A stretch of DNA of 44,586 bases from Lachnospiraceae bacterium (GTDB lineage: Bacteria; Bacillota; Clostridia; Lachnospirales; Lachnospiraceae): the NCBI GenBank assembly GCA_022781395.1, contig JALETS010000064.1, positions 1 to 44,586 of the forward strand. The letters are read 5' to 3'. Of this stretch, positions 7,788-17,962 are shown piece by piece. The position numbers were made by a program, and so were the translations under genes. The notes below the pieces were generated by a model. The model saw only the letters and a program-made list of their open reading frames with translations. It was not told where the DNA came from and ran no database searches. Position 1 is the first letter of the stretch. Every line of letters begins with the position of its first letter.

Positions 7788-7817
7788 AATCCCCCGATCT
7801 TCATCGGGGGATTTTCA
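7788..7817 (+). terminator. Terminator after fakA
   Basis: AATCCCCCGAT (7788-7798) pairs perfectly with ATCGGGGGATT (7803-7813) around a four-base loop, followed by TTTC. This strong GC hairpin ends the Asp23-fakA unit. Confidence 0.85.
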
Positions 7818-7869
7818 TATCAGGAATAAAGCGGATTGTATAAATATTAGGAAAGGATCAACTTATACC

Positions 7870-9915
7870 ATGAAACTGACTGATCTGAAAGGGGTAGGTG
7901 AAAAGACTGCCGGACTATTTGAAAAATTGCATATTACCACTGCCGAGCAGCTTGTACATTATTATCCAAGAGATTATGAACAGTTCTCAGAGCCGGTAGC
8001 TTTAGACTGCGCCGAGGAAGAGTCGCTTGTAGCAGTATCAGGACAGATTATGGGAAATATCGCCACCAGACATGTATGTGGATTAAGCATTACCACCTTT
8101 AAATCAGTCTGCATAGGTGGCGAGCTTTATCTGACCTATTTTAATATGCCATATCTAAAGAATAGTCTAAAGCAGCATATAACCTATATTTTCCGGGGGA
8201 TTCTTCATCGGAAGGGGAATCGTTATGTAATGGAGCAGGCTAAAATCTATCATCCTGAAGAATACGGTAATCTGGTTGGTAAAATGCTTCCTATCTATTC
8301 TACTACCAAAGGCTTAAGCAATCATACCATTGTAAAGGCCGTGCAACAGGCAATGGCAAGAGTCGATCTTTCTTTTGAGTATCTTCCAATCGAAATTATG
8401 GAAAAAGAAGGCTTTTGTTCTGTAGATTATGCTGTCAGACAGATGCACTTTCCTACAGATAAATCCGAACTGATCAAGGCAAGAAAGAGACTGGTTTTCG
8501 ATGAATTTTTCCTGTTTATCCTAATGCTTCGACGCATGCGGGATACCAATCAGGAATTGGAAAATCATTATCCGATGATTGAAGTTGCAGAAACCGAACG
8601 CATGATAGAAGCTTTGCCCTATCGTCTTACATCTGCACAGCAGAAGGTATGGTGCGAAATACAGTCCGATCTGACTTCACGCCATACTATGAACCGTCTT
8701 ATACAAGGGGATGTTGGCTCAGGTAAAACGATCCTTGCTTTTCTTGCACTTATTATGTGTGTGGCAAATGGCTATCAGGGCGCTTTGATGGCTCCTACGG
8801 AAGTTCTTGCTGCGCAACATTATGAAACCCTTATTAAAATGAAAGAAAAGTACCATTTGTCAATCCACCCTGTGTTGCTGACAGGTTCTGTATCCTCCAA
8901 AGTCAGGAAGGATATCTATAAACGGATAGAAGACGGCACAGCAGATATTATTATCGGTACGCACGCATTGATTCAGGATAAAGTATTATATCACAATCTC
9001 GCACTTGTTATTACCGATGAGCAGCATCGTTTCGGAGTGCGGCAACGGGAAAGTCTGGCGCAGAAAGGAAATACGGTACACGTGCTCGTTATGAGTGCAA
9101 CACCGATTCCAAGGACTCTGGCAATTATCTTATATGGAGATCTTCATATTTCTGTGTTGGACGAATTACCTGCCAACCGATTGCCCATAAAGAATTGTGT
9201 TGTTAACACTTCATATCGGGAAACAGCCTACCGTTTTATTGAAAAAGAGGTGTCTGCCGGAAGACAGATTTATATAATATGCCCAATGGTGGAAGAAGGC
9301 GAAATGGGAGATTTGGAAAATGTTAACTCTTATACTGCAAAATTAAAACAGATACTTCCTCCAACCATCCGGATTGCCTCCCTGCACGGAAGAATGAAGC
9401 CCGCAGACAAGAATCGTATCATGGAAGAATTCGGTGCCCATCGCATTGATGTACTTGTATCCACCACCGTTATTGAGGTTGGTATCAATGTTCCAAATGC
9501 TACGGTTATGATGGTAGAAAACGCAGAACGCTTCGGTCTGGCACAACTCCATCAGTTGAGAGGCCGTGTAGGAAGAGGCAGGGAACAGTCCTACTGTATA
9601 TTTGTCAGCAGTTCTGACAAACCGGAAACAATGAAGCGGCTTAAAATCCTGAATGAATCCAATGACGGTTTCTACATTGCCAGTCAGGATTTGAAATTAC
9701 GAGGGCCAGGTGACCTATTCGGAATCAGGCAAAGCGGCGATCTGCATTTTGTGCTTGGCGACATTTTTCAGGATGCAGCACTTCTTCAATGCGCCAGTGA
9801 CTGGGCTGACCATATTCTTTTGGAAGACAGTGATTTGCTACACCCGGAACATGCCGGATTAAGAGTTATTTTAGAGCAGCCCGCGATAAATGAGGTTGAC
9901 TTTAGAACTATCTAA
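7870..9915 (+). CDS. recG: ATP-dependent DNA helicase RecG
   Basis: RecG remodels stalled replication forks and branch-migrates recombination intermediates. An N-terminal wedge/OB-fold domain (about 1-160) contains LKGVGEKTAGLFEKL and the YYPRDYE motif. The helicase core follows: Walker A GDVGSGKT (280-287), Walker B DEQH (383-386), motif III MSATPIPRTL, and QLRGRVGRG in the second RecA lobe. The 681-residue length is standard. The ATG at 7870 matches the family N-terminus; the Shine-Dalgarno AAAGGA lies somewhat far (12 bases). The position after fakA matches the Bacillus gene order. Confidence 0.97.
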   Translation: MKLTDLKGVGEKTAGLFEKLHITTAEQLVHYYPRDYEQFSEPVALDCAEEESLVAVSGQIMGNIATRHVCGLSITTFKSVCIGGELYLTYFNMPYLKNSLKQHITYIFRGILHRKGNRYVMEQAKIYHPEEYGNLVGKMLPIYSTTKGLSNHTIVKAVQQAMARVDLSFEYLPIEIMEKEGFCSVDYAVRQMHFPTDKSELIKARKRLVFDEFFLFILMLRRMRDTNQELENHYPMIEVAETERMIEALPYRLTSAQQKVWCEIQSDLTSRHTMNRLIQGDVGSGKTILAFLALIMCVANGYQGALMAPTEVLAAQHYETLIKMKEKYHLSIHPVLLTGSVSSKVRKDIYKRIEDGTADIIIGTHALIQDKVLYHNLALVITDEQHRFGVRQRESLAQKGNTVHVLVMSATPIPRTLAIILYGDLHISVLDELPANRLPIKNCVVNTSYRETAYRFIEKEVSAGRQIYIICPMVEEGEMGDLENVNSYTAKLKQILPPTIRIASLHGRMKPADKNRIMEEFGAHRIDVLVSTTVIEVGINVPNATVMMVENAERFGLAQLHQLRGRVGRGREQSYCIFVSSSDKPETMKRLKILNESNDGFYIASQDLKLRGPGDLFGIRQSGDLHFVLGDIFQDAALLQCASDWADHILLEDSDLLHPEHAGLRVILEQPAINEVDFRTI

Positions 9916-9992
9916 AAGTAATATGTTTATAAAGCGTTTTTTGTTCAGAGAATAATCAGAAAATTGATAGAAATTGGAGAAACAGAACCTAT

Positions 9993-10871
9993 ATGGCAAC
10001 TAAAATTGCAGTAGTTACAGACAGTAATAGTGGTATAACCCAAAAGCAGGCAAAAGAATTGCAGGATAAAGGTCATGCCCTTTATGTATTGCCTATGCCC
10101 TTTATGATAAACGAAGAAACTTTCTATGAAGACATAACATTGACGCAGGAACAATTCTATGAGCAGCTTGCCAAAGGAGCTGACGTTATTACCAGTCAGC
10201 CCACGCCCGATTCTATTATGCAGTTATGGGACAATCTTTTACAGGAATATGATGAAATCGTGCACATTCCCATGTCCAGCGGCTTAAGCGGTTCCTGTCA
10301 GAGCGCTCTGATGCTGGCAGAAGAATATGACGGCAAAGTGCAAGTAGTCAACAACCAACGTATTTCCGTGACACAGAGACAGTCTGCAATGGACGCACTT
10401 ACTCTGATCAATCGCGGAATGAATGCCGTCGAAATCAAACAGTTTCTGGAAGAAGATAAGTTCAACTCCAGTATCTATATCATGTTGGACACGCTGTATT
10501 ATTTAAAGAAAGGCGGTAGAATAACCCCTGCCGCGGCAGCTCTTGGCACGATTCTTAAGTTGAAACCTGTCCTACAGATTCAGGGAGAGAAGCTGGATGC
10601 TTTTGCAAAAGCAAGAACTGCATCCCAGGGCAAAACCATTATGATGAATGCTATCCGCAATGATATGGAGAAACGCTTTGGCGGTGCAGACAAAGACCGT
10701 ATCTGGTTGCAGCTTGCATATACCTATGATCTGGAAGCTGCCAATCAACTTAAAGAAGAAGTTTCACAGGTATTTCCGGGCTTTGACATCCATATGGACC
10801 CTTTATCTTTAAGTGTTGCATGTCATATCGGACCGGGTGCACTTGCAATTGCATGCTGTGTCAGGATTTAA
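9993..10871 (+). CDS. DegV-family fatty-acid-binding protein (FakB-like)
   Basis: DegV proteins bind one fatty acid and present it to FakA. Visible landmarks are the N-terminal KIAVVTDSNSGI, TSQPTP, the MSSGLSGSCQSA loop that contacts the carboxylate, and the YYLKKGGRITPAAA segment, in normal order for the family. The length of 292 residues is typical. GGAG (9976-9979) is 13 bases before the ATG, a loose spacing. It follows recG by 77 bases. A role as substrate carrier for the FakA at 6065 is an inference from family and proximity. Confidence 0.92.
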   Translation: MATKIAVVTDSNSGITQKQAKELQDKGHALYVLPMPFMINEETFYEDITLTQEQFYEQLAKGADVITSQPTPDSIMQLWDNLLQEYDEIVHIPMSSGLSGSCQSALMLAEEYDGKVQVVNNQRISVTQRQSAMDALTLINRGMNAVEIKQFLEEDKFNSSIYIMLDTLYYLKKGGRITPAAAALGTILKLKPVLQIQGEKLDAFAKARTASQGKTIMMNAIRNDMEKRFGGADKDRIWLQLAYTYDLEAANQLKEEVSQVFPGFDIHMDPLSLSVACHIGPGALAIACCVRI

Positions 10872-10908
10872 TGCTTCATCAGGATTACAAAGCAGAATGT
10901 ATCATGTT

Positions 10909-10957
10909 AAAGTGTGGGAGAGAACCTTCTTTCGAAGAACCTTTCACACTTTATATA
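10909..10957 (+). terminator. Hairpin after the DegV gene, possible terminator
   Basis: AAAGTGTG (10909-10916) pairs with CACACTTT (10945-10952), enclosing a smaller CTTC/GAAG hairpin (10926-10937), with ATATATT after the stem. It could be a terminator or a structured leader for miaB; no known riboswitch pattern is evident. Confidence 0.5.
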
Positions 10958-11000
10958 TTGTAATGAGAGAAAAGTTTAGAAAGGACATTTTTGACCAGTT

Positions 11001-12425
11001 ATGATAAAATATACAGCGACAACCGATGAAAATGAGGTTTCCCGCCAAAAAGAGTATATGAAAAAAGCTGCTGCGTATGTAGCAGAGCTTGAAGCACAGA
11101 TTGGGCATAAACCGCTGTGCTGTGTAACAACTTTCGGCTGTCAGATGAATGCCAGGGATTCCGAGAAACTGTCCGGTATTTTGACTGAAATCGGCTATGA
11201 ATTGACAGAGTCGGAGGAGGATGCTGATTTTGTCATTTACAATACATGTACAGTACGTGATAATGCCAACCAACGTGTTTACGGCAGGTTAGGATTCCTT
11301 AACAGTATGAAACGCAAAAAGCCCCATCTTCGTATTGCATTATGCGGCTGTATGATGCAGGAGCCTGCTGTTATTGAGAAAATCAAAAAAAGCTATCGGT
11401 TTGTGGATCTGATTTTTGGAACCCATAATATTTTCAAATTTGCCGAGCTTCTGGTAACTATGTTTGAGAATCACGAAATGATCATAGATATCTGGCAGGA
11501 AACCGATCAGATTGTGGAAGAATTGCCGGTGAACAGGAAATACCCATACAAATCAGGTATTAACATTATGTTTGGATGCAATAATTTCTGCAGCTACTGT
11601 ATTGTTCCCTATGTACGTGGACGAGAAAGAAGCCGCGATCCCAAAGAAATTATTCGAGAAATAGAAAAACTGGTGGCAGATGGTGTGGTTGAGATTATGC
11701 TGCTTGGCCAGAATGTGAATTCTTACGGCAAAACACTGGAGCATCCTGTCACGTTTGCCCAATTATTGCATGAAGTGGAGCAGATAGAAGGGCTTAAAAG
11801 AATCCGTTTCATGACTTCCCATCCTAAAGATTTGTCAGATGAACTGATTGAGGTTATGAAGAATTCCAAGAAAATATGCCGCCATCTGCATTTGCCGGTA
11901 CAGGCAGGATCTGACAGAATCTTAAAGGCTATGAACAGAAGATATACAAAGGAACAGTATCTGGCACTGGTAGAAAAAATCAAGACAGCGATGCCTGATA
12001 TCTCACTTACCACCGACCTGATTGTCGGCTTTCCCGGAGAAACTCTTGAGGATGTAGAGGAAACCATAGATATCGTGCAAAAAGTGCAATATGATAATGC
12101 ATTTACCTTTATCTATTCCAAAAGAACAGGTACCCCGGCGGCTGCCATGGAAAACCAGGTCCCTGAAGAAGTTGTCAAGGAAGGTTTTGACAAGCTTCTT
12201 AAGGTAGTGCAGGATACTGCAAAGGATCGTGCTGCGCGTCTTAAGGGCAGTGTTATGGAAGCACTGGTAGAAGAAGTAAACGAACAGGATGCATCCCTGA
12301 TGACAGGACGTCTGTCCAACAATATGCTGGTACATTTTCCGGCAGACAGGTCTTTAATCGGGCAATTAGTTATGGTATCACTGGACGAATGCCATGGTTT
12401 TTATTACACAGGGCATATCGTATAA
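11001..12425 (+). CDS. miaB: tRNA-2-methylthio-N6-dimethylallyladenosine synthase MiaB
   Basis: MiaB is a radical-SAM methylthiotransferase. It adds the 2-methylthio group to i6A37 of tRNAs reading UNN codons, downstream of MiaA. The N-terminal UPF0004 domain has the cluster cysteines Cys47, Cys83 and Cys117. The radical-SAM CxxxCxxC is Cys193/Cys197/Cys200 in GCNNFCSYC. A C-terminal TRAM-type domain covers the last 65 or so residues. The 474-residue length is normal for the Firmicutes form, which has a short N-terminal extension. It begins the miaB-mutS-mutL-miaA run, which places both A37 modification enzymes around mismatch repair. Confidence 0.97.
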   Translation: MIKYTATTDENEVSRQKEYMKKAAAYVAELEAQIGHKPLCCVTTFGCQMNARDSEKLSGILTEIGYELTESEEDADFVIYNTCTVRDNANQRVYGRLGFLNSMKRKKPHLRIALCGCMMQEPAVIEKIKKSYRFVDLIFGTHNIFKFAELLVTMFENHEMIIDIWQETDQIVEELPVNRKYPYKSGINIMFGCNNFCSYCIVPYVRGRERSRDPKEIIREIEKLVADGVVEIMLLGQNVNSYGKTLEHPVTFAQLLHEVEQIEGLKRIRFMTSHPKDLSDELIEVMKNSKKICRHLHLPVQAGSDRILKAMNRRYTKEQYLALVEKIKTAMPDISLTTDLIVGFPGETLEDVEETIDIVQKVQYDNAFTFIYSKRTGTPAAAMENQVPEEVVKEGFDKLLKVVQDTAKDRAARLKGSVMEALVEEVNEQDASLMTGRLSNNMLVHFPADRSLIGQLVMVSLDECHGFYYTGHIV

Positions 12426-12452
12426 ACAAACTTAGAAAGACGGTTAATACAA

Positions 12453-15098
12453 ATGGCAGAACTTACACCAATGATGCAGCAATATCTGGAAACAAAAAAA
12501 GAATATCAGGACTGTATTTTATTTTACAGACTTGGTGACTTCTATGAAATGTTTTTTGATGATGCATTGGTTGCTTCCAAGGAACTGGAAATTACACTTA
12601 CCGGCAAAAGCTGCGGGCAGGAAGAAAGAGCACCTATGTGTGGTGTTCCTTATCATGCTGTTGACAGTTATTTAAACAAGCTTGTATCCAAAGGCTATAA
12701 GGTTGCCATTTGCGAACAGATGGAAGACCCAAAACTGACCAAAGGTATCGTCAAACGCGAGGTTGTCCGTATCGTAACCCCGGGTACCAATCTGGATATT
12801 CAGGCTTTGGATGACCGTAAAAATAATTATCTTCTCTGTGTCTGCTATTTTCCCGGCAAAATCGGCATTTCGGTAGCAGATGTTACTACCGGGGATTATT
12901 ATTTGACGGAAGTAGAAGATATTCGCAAATTGCAGGATGAAATCAACAAATACGCACCTTCTGAATTAATCTGTAATGAGCAGTTTTTTGTCAGTGGGTA
13001 TGATATAGAAGACTTAAAGAATCGTCTTCACGTATCGGTTTACTCTTTAGACCCTCATTATTTCGACGAAGATACCTGTAGAAAGGTGCTGCTAAAGCAT
13101 TTTCATGTTACTACGCTTTCCGGCTTGGGCATCGAAGATTTTCCCACGGGACTTATCGCTGCCGGAGCGCTTTTACAGTATCTCTATGAGACACAAAAAA
13201 CTTCTCTGGCACATTTTACCCATTTATATCCATATCTGACCAGCAAATATATGCTATTAGACAGTTCAACCAGACGTAATCTGGAACTGACCGAAACACT
13301 TCGTGAAAAACAGAAGAGGGGTTCTCTGCTTGGTGTGCTGGATCGTACGAAAACTGCCATGGGTGGCAGACTGCTCCGTAAATATATTGAGCAGCCATTG
13401 ATTGACAAAGAAAAAATAGAGGCTAATCTGGATACCGTGGAAGTATTGGGCAAGAACAGCGTAGACAGGGATGAAATCAGAGAATATCTGAATACAATCT
13501 ATGATCTGGAACGTTTGCTGGGCAAAATCAGCTATAAGACAGCCAATCCCAGAGATCTGATTGCTTTCCGCAATTCCTTATCCATGCTTCCGGCTATCAA
13601 AACATTGCTGGAGGGATTTGATACCCGCGTTCTGAATGATATCCGCGAAAGACTGGATACTCTGGAGGATATTTATCATCTGATAGAAGATGCCATCGTA
13701 GATGAACCGCCAATCGCAATCAGGGAAGGCGGTATTATCAAAGAAGGTTTTCATGAGACGATTGATTCTCTTAGAAGAGCCAAAACAGATGGCAAAAACT
13801 GGCTTGCAGCATTAGAAGAAGAAGACAGAGAGCGAACCGGCATCAAAAATCTTCGTATCAAATATAACAAAGTGTTTGGTTATTATTTCGAAGTAACCAA
13901 TTCTTATAAAGATCTCGTTCCTGAAGACTATATCCGTAAACAGACACTTGCCAATGCAGAAAGATATACCACACCGCGTTTAAAGGAATTAGAAGATTCT
14001 ATTCTAAATGCGGAGGATAAGCTTTATGCACTGGAATATGATCTGTTCTGTGAAATCCGCGATGCTATATTTGCCGAGATTGAAAGAATCCAGAAAACTG
14101 CAAGAGCCATCGCCAAATTGGATGTATTTGCTTCCTTGTCTTATGTGGCAGAGCGTAATCACTATGTTCGTCCGATGCTTAATGAAAAGGGTATTATCGA
14201 TATTAAGGAAGGAAGACATCCGGTTGTTGAACAAATGATACAAAATGATATGTTTATCGCAAATGATACCTATCTGGACAATCAGAAACACTGTATTTCC
14301 ATTATTACAGGTCCGAATATGGCCGGTAAATCTACATATATGCGTCAGACGGCACTGATCGTCCTGATGGCACAGATCGGCTCCTTTATACCTGCCAAAA
14401 AGGCAAACATCGGTGTTGTAGACCGTATTTTTACAAGAGTAGGTGCTTCTGATGACCTGGCAAGCGGCCAGTCTACTTTTATGGTGGAGATGAATGAAGT
14501 AGCCAATATCCTTAGAAATGCCACGCCAAACAGCCTGCTGGTATTAGACGAAATCGGACGTGGTACGTCCACCTTTGACGGTCTGAGCATTGCCTGGGCC
14601 GTTATCGAGCATATCAGTAATCGTAAAATACTGGGCGCTAAAACATTATTTGCTACCCATTATCACGAATTGACAGAATTGGAAGGTAAAATGGATAATG
14701 TCAATAATTACTGTATTGCCGTCAAAGAAAAGGGAGATGACATTGTATTTTTACGTAAAATTATCAAAGGCGGCGCAGATAAGAGCTACGGTATCCAGGT
14801 GGCCAAGCTTGCCGGAGTACCGGATATGGTCATTGACCGCGCTAAAGAGATTGTAGAACAACTCAGTGATAATGATATAACCGAAAAAATCCATAATATT
14901 GAAGTTAATGTCAAAAATGACAAACACAAACCTGTTAAATATGACGAAGTGGATTTGGAACAGATCTCTCTTTTTGACACTGTAAAGGATGAGGATGTGC
15001 TCCAGGAGTTGAAAGAGATTGATGTGACTAATCTGACACCTGTAGATGCTTTGAACACCTTATACCGGCTACAGAATAAGCTGAAAAACCGTTGGTAG
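12453..15098 (+). CDS. mutS: DNA mismatch repair protein MutS
   Basis: MutS recognises base mismatches and small loops. The N-terminal domain starts with MMQQYLETKKEYQDCILFYR and contains GDFYEMF, whose Phe-x-Glu wedges into the mismatch. Connector, core and clamp domains follow. The C-terminal ATPase has Walker A GPNMAGKST (about 620-628) and the DEIGRGTSTFDG signature, then the THYHEL motif. The 881-residue length is standard for MutS1, with no Smr domain as would be seen in MutS2. MutL starts 13 bases downstream. Confidence 0.98.
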   Translation: MAELTPMMQQYLETKKEYQDCILFYRLGDFYEMFFDDALVASKELEITLTGKSCGQEERAPMCGVPYHAVDSYLNKLVSKGYKVAICEQMEDPKLTKGIVKREVVRIVTPGTNLDIQALDDRKNNYLLCVCYFPGKIGISVADVTTGDYYLTEVEDIRKLQDEINKYAPSELICNEQFFVSGYDIEDLKNRLHVSVYSLDPHYFDEDTCRKVLLKHFHVTTLSGLGIEDFPTGLIAAGALLQYLYETQKTSLAHFTHLYPYLTSKYMLLDSSTRRNLELTETLREKQKRGSLLGVLDRTKTAMGGRLLRKYIEQPLIDKEKIEANLDTVEVLGKNSVDRDEIREYLNTIYDLERLLGKISYKTANPRDLIAFRNSLSMLPAIKTLLEGFDTRVLNDIRERLDTLEDIYHLIEDAIVDEPPIAIREGGIIKEGFHETIDSLRRAKTDGKNWLAALEEEDRERTGIKNLRIKYNKVFGYYFEVTNSYKDLVPEDYIRKQTLANAERYTTPRLKELEDSILNAEDKLYALEYDLFCEIRDAIFAEIERIQKTARAIAKLDVFASLSYVAERNHYVRPMLNEKGIIDIKEGRHPVVEQMIQNDMFIANDTYLDNQKHCISIITGPNMAGKSTYMRQTALIVLMAQIGSFIPAKKANIGVVDRIFTRVGASDDLASGQSTFMVEMNEVANILRNATPNSLLVLDEIGRGTSTFDGLSIAWAVIEHISNRKILGAKTLFATHYHELTELEGKMDNVNNYCIAVKEKGDDIVFLRKIIKGGADKSYGIQVAKLAGVPDMVIDRAKEIVEQLSDNDITEKIHNIEVNVKNDKHKPVKYDEVDLEQISLFDTVKDEDVLQELKEIDVTNLTPVDALNTLYRLQNKLKNRW

Positions 15099-15111
15099 AA
15101 AGGGTACTAAG

Positions 15112-17004
15112 ATGGCCATAATAAACATACTGGATCATCAGACAATTGATAAAATAGCAGCCGGCGAGGTAGTGGAGCGACCGGCCAGTGTGGTAAAAGA
15201 ACTGGTAGAAAATGCCATTGACGCAGGTGCTGACGCCATTACTGTGGAAATTAAGGATGGCGGTACTTCACTCATCCGGGTAACAGACAATGGCAACGGA
15301 ATTGAAAAAAGCCAGATAGAAAATGCTTTCCTGCGACATGCTACAAGTAAAATTACTTCTGCCGATGATTTGACCAGTTTGGTCAGTCTTGGTTTTCGCG
15401 GTGAGGCTCTTGCAAGTATTGCCGCCGTAGCCATGGTAGAAATGATTTCCAAAACACCGGAAGAACTGATGGGAATCCGCTATGTTATAGAAGGCGGGGT
15501 TCAAAAGGAGAAGGATGAGGTTGGCGCACCCACAGGAACGACCATTCTTGTTCGTAATCTGTTTTATAATACGCCTCCCAGAAAGAAATTTTTAAAACAA
15601 CCTCAGACAGAGGGCTCCTATGTGGCAGATCTAATGGAGCATCTTGCTATGTCCAACCCTGACATCTCTTTTAAATTTATTTTAAATGGGCAGAACAGAT
15701 TCTATACTACCGGGAACAATGATTTAAAAGAGATCATATATCGTATTTACGGCAAAGAAATCTCCAAAGAACTGATTCCGCTAGCGCGGACATTTGACGG
15801 GATGTCTGTGACCGGTCTGTTGGGCAAACCTGTTATCAATCGTTCCAACCGCAATTATGAAATTTTTTATATTAATGGAAGATATATTCGAAGTACACTG
15901 ATCAGTAAAGCTATTGAAGAAGGCTACCGCGAGTATCTGATGCAGCATAAATTCCCCTTCTGTGTCCTTCATTTTCAGATTGATACCAACCGGATTGATG
16001 TCAACGTACATCCAACCAAGATGGAAGTGCGGATTGCGGACAGTCCGGCATTCTATGAAGCTGTAAAAGAGGCAATCCATGAAGCTCTTCATGTCAGGGA
16101 AATGATACCTGAGGTTGTATTGACGGAAAAACCGGTGACAAAAACAAAGATAGAGCAATCAGTTCCGGAGCCTTTTGAGCAGCATAGAAGATTAGAGCAG
16201 ACCGGTATGCCTGCACGTTCATCTGTCATACAGCAGATTTATGAGAAGAGCAGACCAAATCTGTTGCATGAGACTGCCACATACGGTGCTGATAACGCAA
16301 CAACACACGAAGCTGATAAACCGGAAGTAAAACAGCAGCAACCCATAGAACCGGAACATCCTATAATCAACCGTGCAGAACAGATGGAACTCTTTGATGA
16401 TAAATTGCTGTCTTCCAAGGCCAAAGAGCAGTATGAAATCTTAGGACAGATTTTTGATACCTACTGGCTCATTGCTTATCAGGACAAGCTGTTAATCGTA
16501 GACCAGCATGCTGCCCATGAAAAGGTTAAGTTTGAACGACTTATGAAACATTTTCGGGAACATGATATTGTTTCCCAGACAATTAATCCGCCCATAATCA
16601 TTACTTTAAACGGTAGAGAAAAAGAATGTTATCTAAATCATGCCCATGATTTTAAGGCGCTCGGCTTTGTTATTGAAGAATTTGGTGGAAACGAATATGC
16701 CATCCGTGGCGTACCTATGGATCTGTACGGCTATGAGGAAAATGAATTCTTTTATGAAATATTGGACGAGCTGGCAGATGAATCGGTAGCCGGTACTCCG
16801 GAGAGTATACGCACCCGTATTGCTACCATGGCGTGCAAAGCCGCAGTAAAGGGAAACACACGTATAAGCCGGGCAGAAATGAAGGAGCTTATTGATGAAC
16901 TGCTGACTCTGGACAATCCATATAATTGTCCCCACGGAAGACCTACAATCATTTCCATGAGCAAATATGAATTAGAGAAGAAATTTAAGAGGATTGTGAC
17001 CTGA
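15112..17004 (+). CDS. mutL: DNA mismatch repair protein MutL with endonuclease motif
   Basis: MutL links MutS to strand removal. The GHKL ATPase shows ELVENAIDAGA, DNGNGI, and GFRGEALASI. The C-terminal domain has DQHAAHEKVKFE (from about residue 464), a perfect DQHA(X)2E(X)4E endonuclease motif. ACKAAVK and CPHGRPT metal-site motifs follow. This marks a nicking MutL, as expected in bacteria without MutH. A proline/glutamate-rich linker spans about 340-430. The stop codon overlaps the miaA start (TGATG at 17002), so the two are translationally coupled. Confidence 0.98.
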   Translation: MAIINILDHQTIDKIAAGEVVERPASVVKELVENAIDAGADAITVEIKDGGTSLIRVTDNGNGIEKSQIENAFLRHATSKITSADDLTSLVSLGFRGEALASIAAVAMVEMISKTPEELMGIRYVIEGGVQKEKDEVGAPTGTTILVRNLFYNTPPRKKFLKQPQTEGSYVADLMEHLAMSNPDISFKFILNGQNRFYTTGNNDLKEIIYRIYGKEISKELIPLARTFDGMSVTGLLGKPVINRSNRNYEIFYINGRYIRSTLISKAIEEGYREYLMQHKFPFCVLHFQIDTNRIDVNVHPTKMEVRIADSPAFYEAVKEAIHEALHVREMIPEVVLTEKPVTKTKIEQSVPEPFEQHRRLEQTGMPARSSVIQQIYEKSRPNLLHETATYGADNATTHEADKPEVKQQQPIEPEHPIINRAEQMELFDDKLLSSKAKEQYEILGQIFDTYWLIAYQDKLLIVDQHAAHEKVKFERLMKHFREHDIVSQTINPPIIITLNGREKECYLNHAHDFKALGFVIEEFGGNEYAIRGVPMDLYGYEENEFFYEILDELADESVAGTPESIRTRIATMACKAAVKGNTRISRAEMKELIDELLTLDNPYNCPHGRPTIISMSKYELEKKFKRIVT

Positions 17005-17960
17005 TGAATGAAGCATTTGATAAAAAGCTAGTAATCCTGACCGGTCCTACGGCTGTCGGAAAATCCGAACTTGCTGTTCAACTGGCTAAAGAGATCAGCG
17101 GAGAGATTATCTCTGCTGATTCCATGCAGGTATATCGGCATATGGATATCGGTTCTGCTAAGATTCTTCCTGAGGAAATGGAGGGCATACCTCACCATCT
17201 GATTGACGTACTGGAACCAACAGAAGAATTTAATGTGGTCATTTTTCAGAAGATGGTTAAAGAAGTCATGGAAGAAATTCGACAAAGAGGTCATATACCT
17301 ATCCTGACAGGCGGTACCGGTTTCTATATTCAGGCGGTGTTATATGACATCGACTTTACCCATAATGACGAAGATTCTCATTTTCGCAGGCAATTAGAAC
17401 AACTTGCAAAAGACAAAGGAAACGAAACACTATATGAGCGTTTAAAACAGATTGATCCGGAATCCTGCGAATCCATACATCCCAATAATGTTAAGAGGGT
17501 CATCCGGGCTATTGAATTTTATGAAAAAACAGGAAAAAAGATTTCACAACATAACAGAGAGCAGCAGGAAAATCTTTCTCCCTATCGTTTTGCCTATTTT
17601 GTCTTAAATGATGAGCGGGCTAAGCTCTACGACAGAATTGACAAACGGGTAGAAAAAATGCTTTCTAAAGGACTTGTAGCAGAGGTTGAGAGCCTAAAAA
17701 ATATGGGATGTACCAGAGACTTGGTATCCATGCAGGGGCTGGGTTATAAGGAAATCCTGGACTACCTAAACGGCAATTGTTCGCTGGAGGAAGCTGTCTA
17801 CCTGATCAAACGTGATACCAGACATTTTGCAAAAAGACAGCTCACCTGGTTTCGCCGGGAAAAAGAAGTTACCTGGATAAACAAACAGAATTTTGACTAC
17901 AGCAGTCAAGATATCCTTGATTATATAATAAAAATTTTACAGGAAAGAAGGATAGTATAA
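17004..17960 (+). CDS. miaA: tRNA dimethylallyltransferase MiaA
   Basis: MiaA transfers a dimethylallyl group from DMAPP to N6 of A37 in tRNAs reading UNN codons, making the substrate of MiaB. The P-loop GPTAVGKS is at residues 14-21. It is followed by ISADSMQVYRHMDIGSAK, the TGGTGFYIQA loop and the tRNA-binding GLGYKE motif near 248. The 318-residue length is normal. The ATG overlaps the mutL stop by one base. Confidence 0.97.
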   Translation: MNEAFDKKLVILTGPTAVGKSELAVQLAKEISGEIISADSMQVYRHMDIGSAKILPEEMEGIPHHLIDVLEPTEEFNVVIFQKMVKEVMEEIRQRGHIPILTGGTGFYIQAVLYDIDFTHNDEDSHFRRQLEQLAKDKGNETLYERLKQIDPESCESIHPNNVKRVIRAIEFYEKTGKKISQHNREQQENLSPYRFAYFVLNDERAKLYDRIDKRVEKMLSKGLVAEVESLKNMGCTRDLVSMQGLGYKEILDYLNGNCSLEEAVYLIKRDTRHFAKRQLTWFRREKEVTWINKQNFDYSSQDILDYIIKILQERRIV

Positions 17961-17962
17961 TC

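Noticed and set aside
7638-7829. Open frame across the fakA end and terminator
   Set aside because: It runs through the strong hairpin in a shifted frame and shows no protein-like composition.
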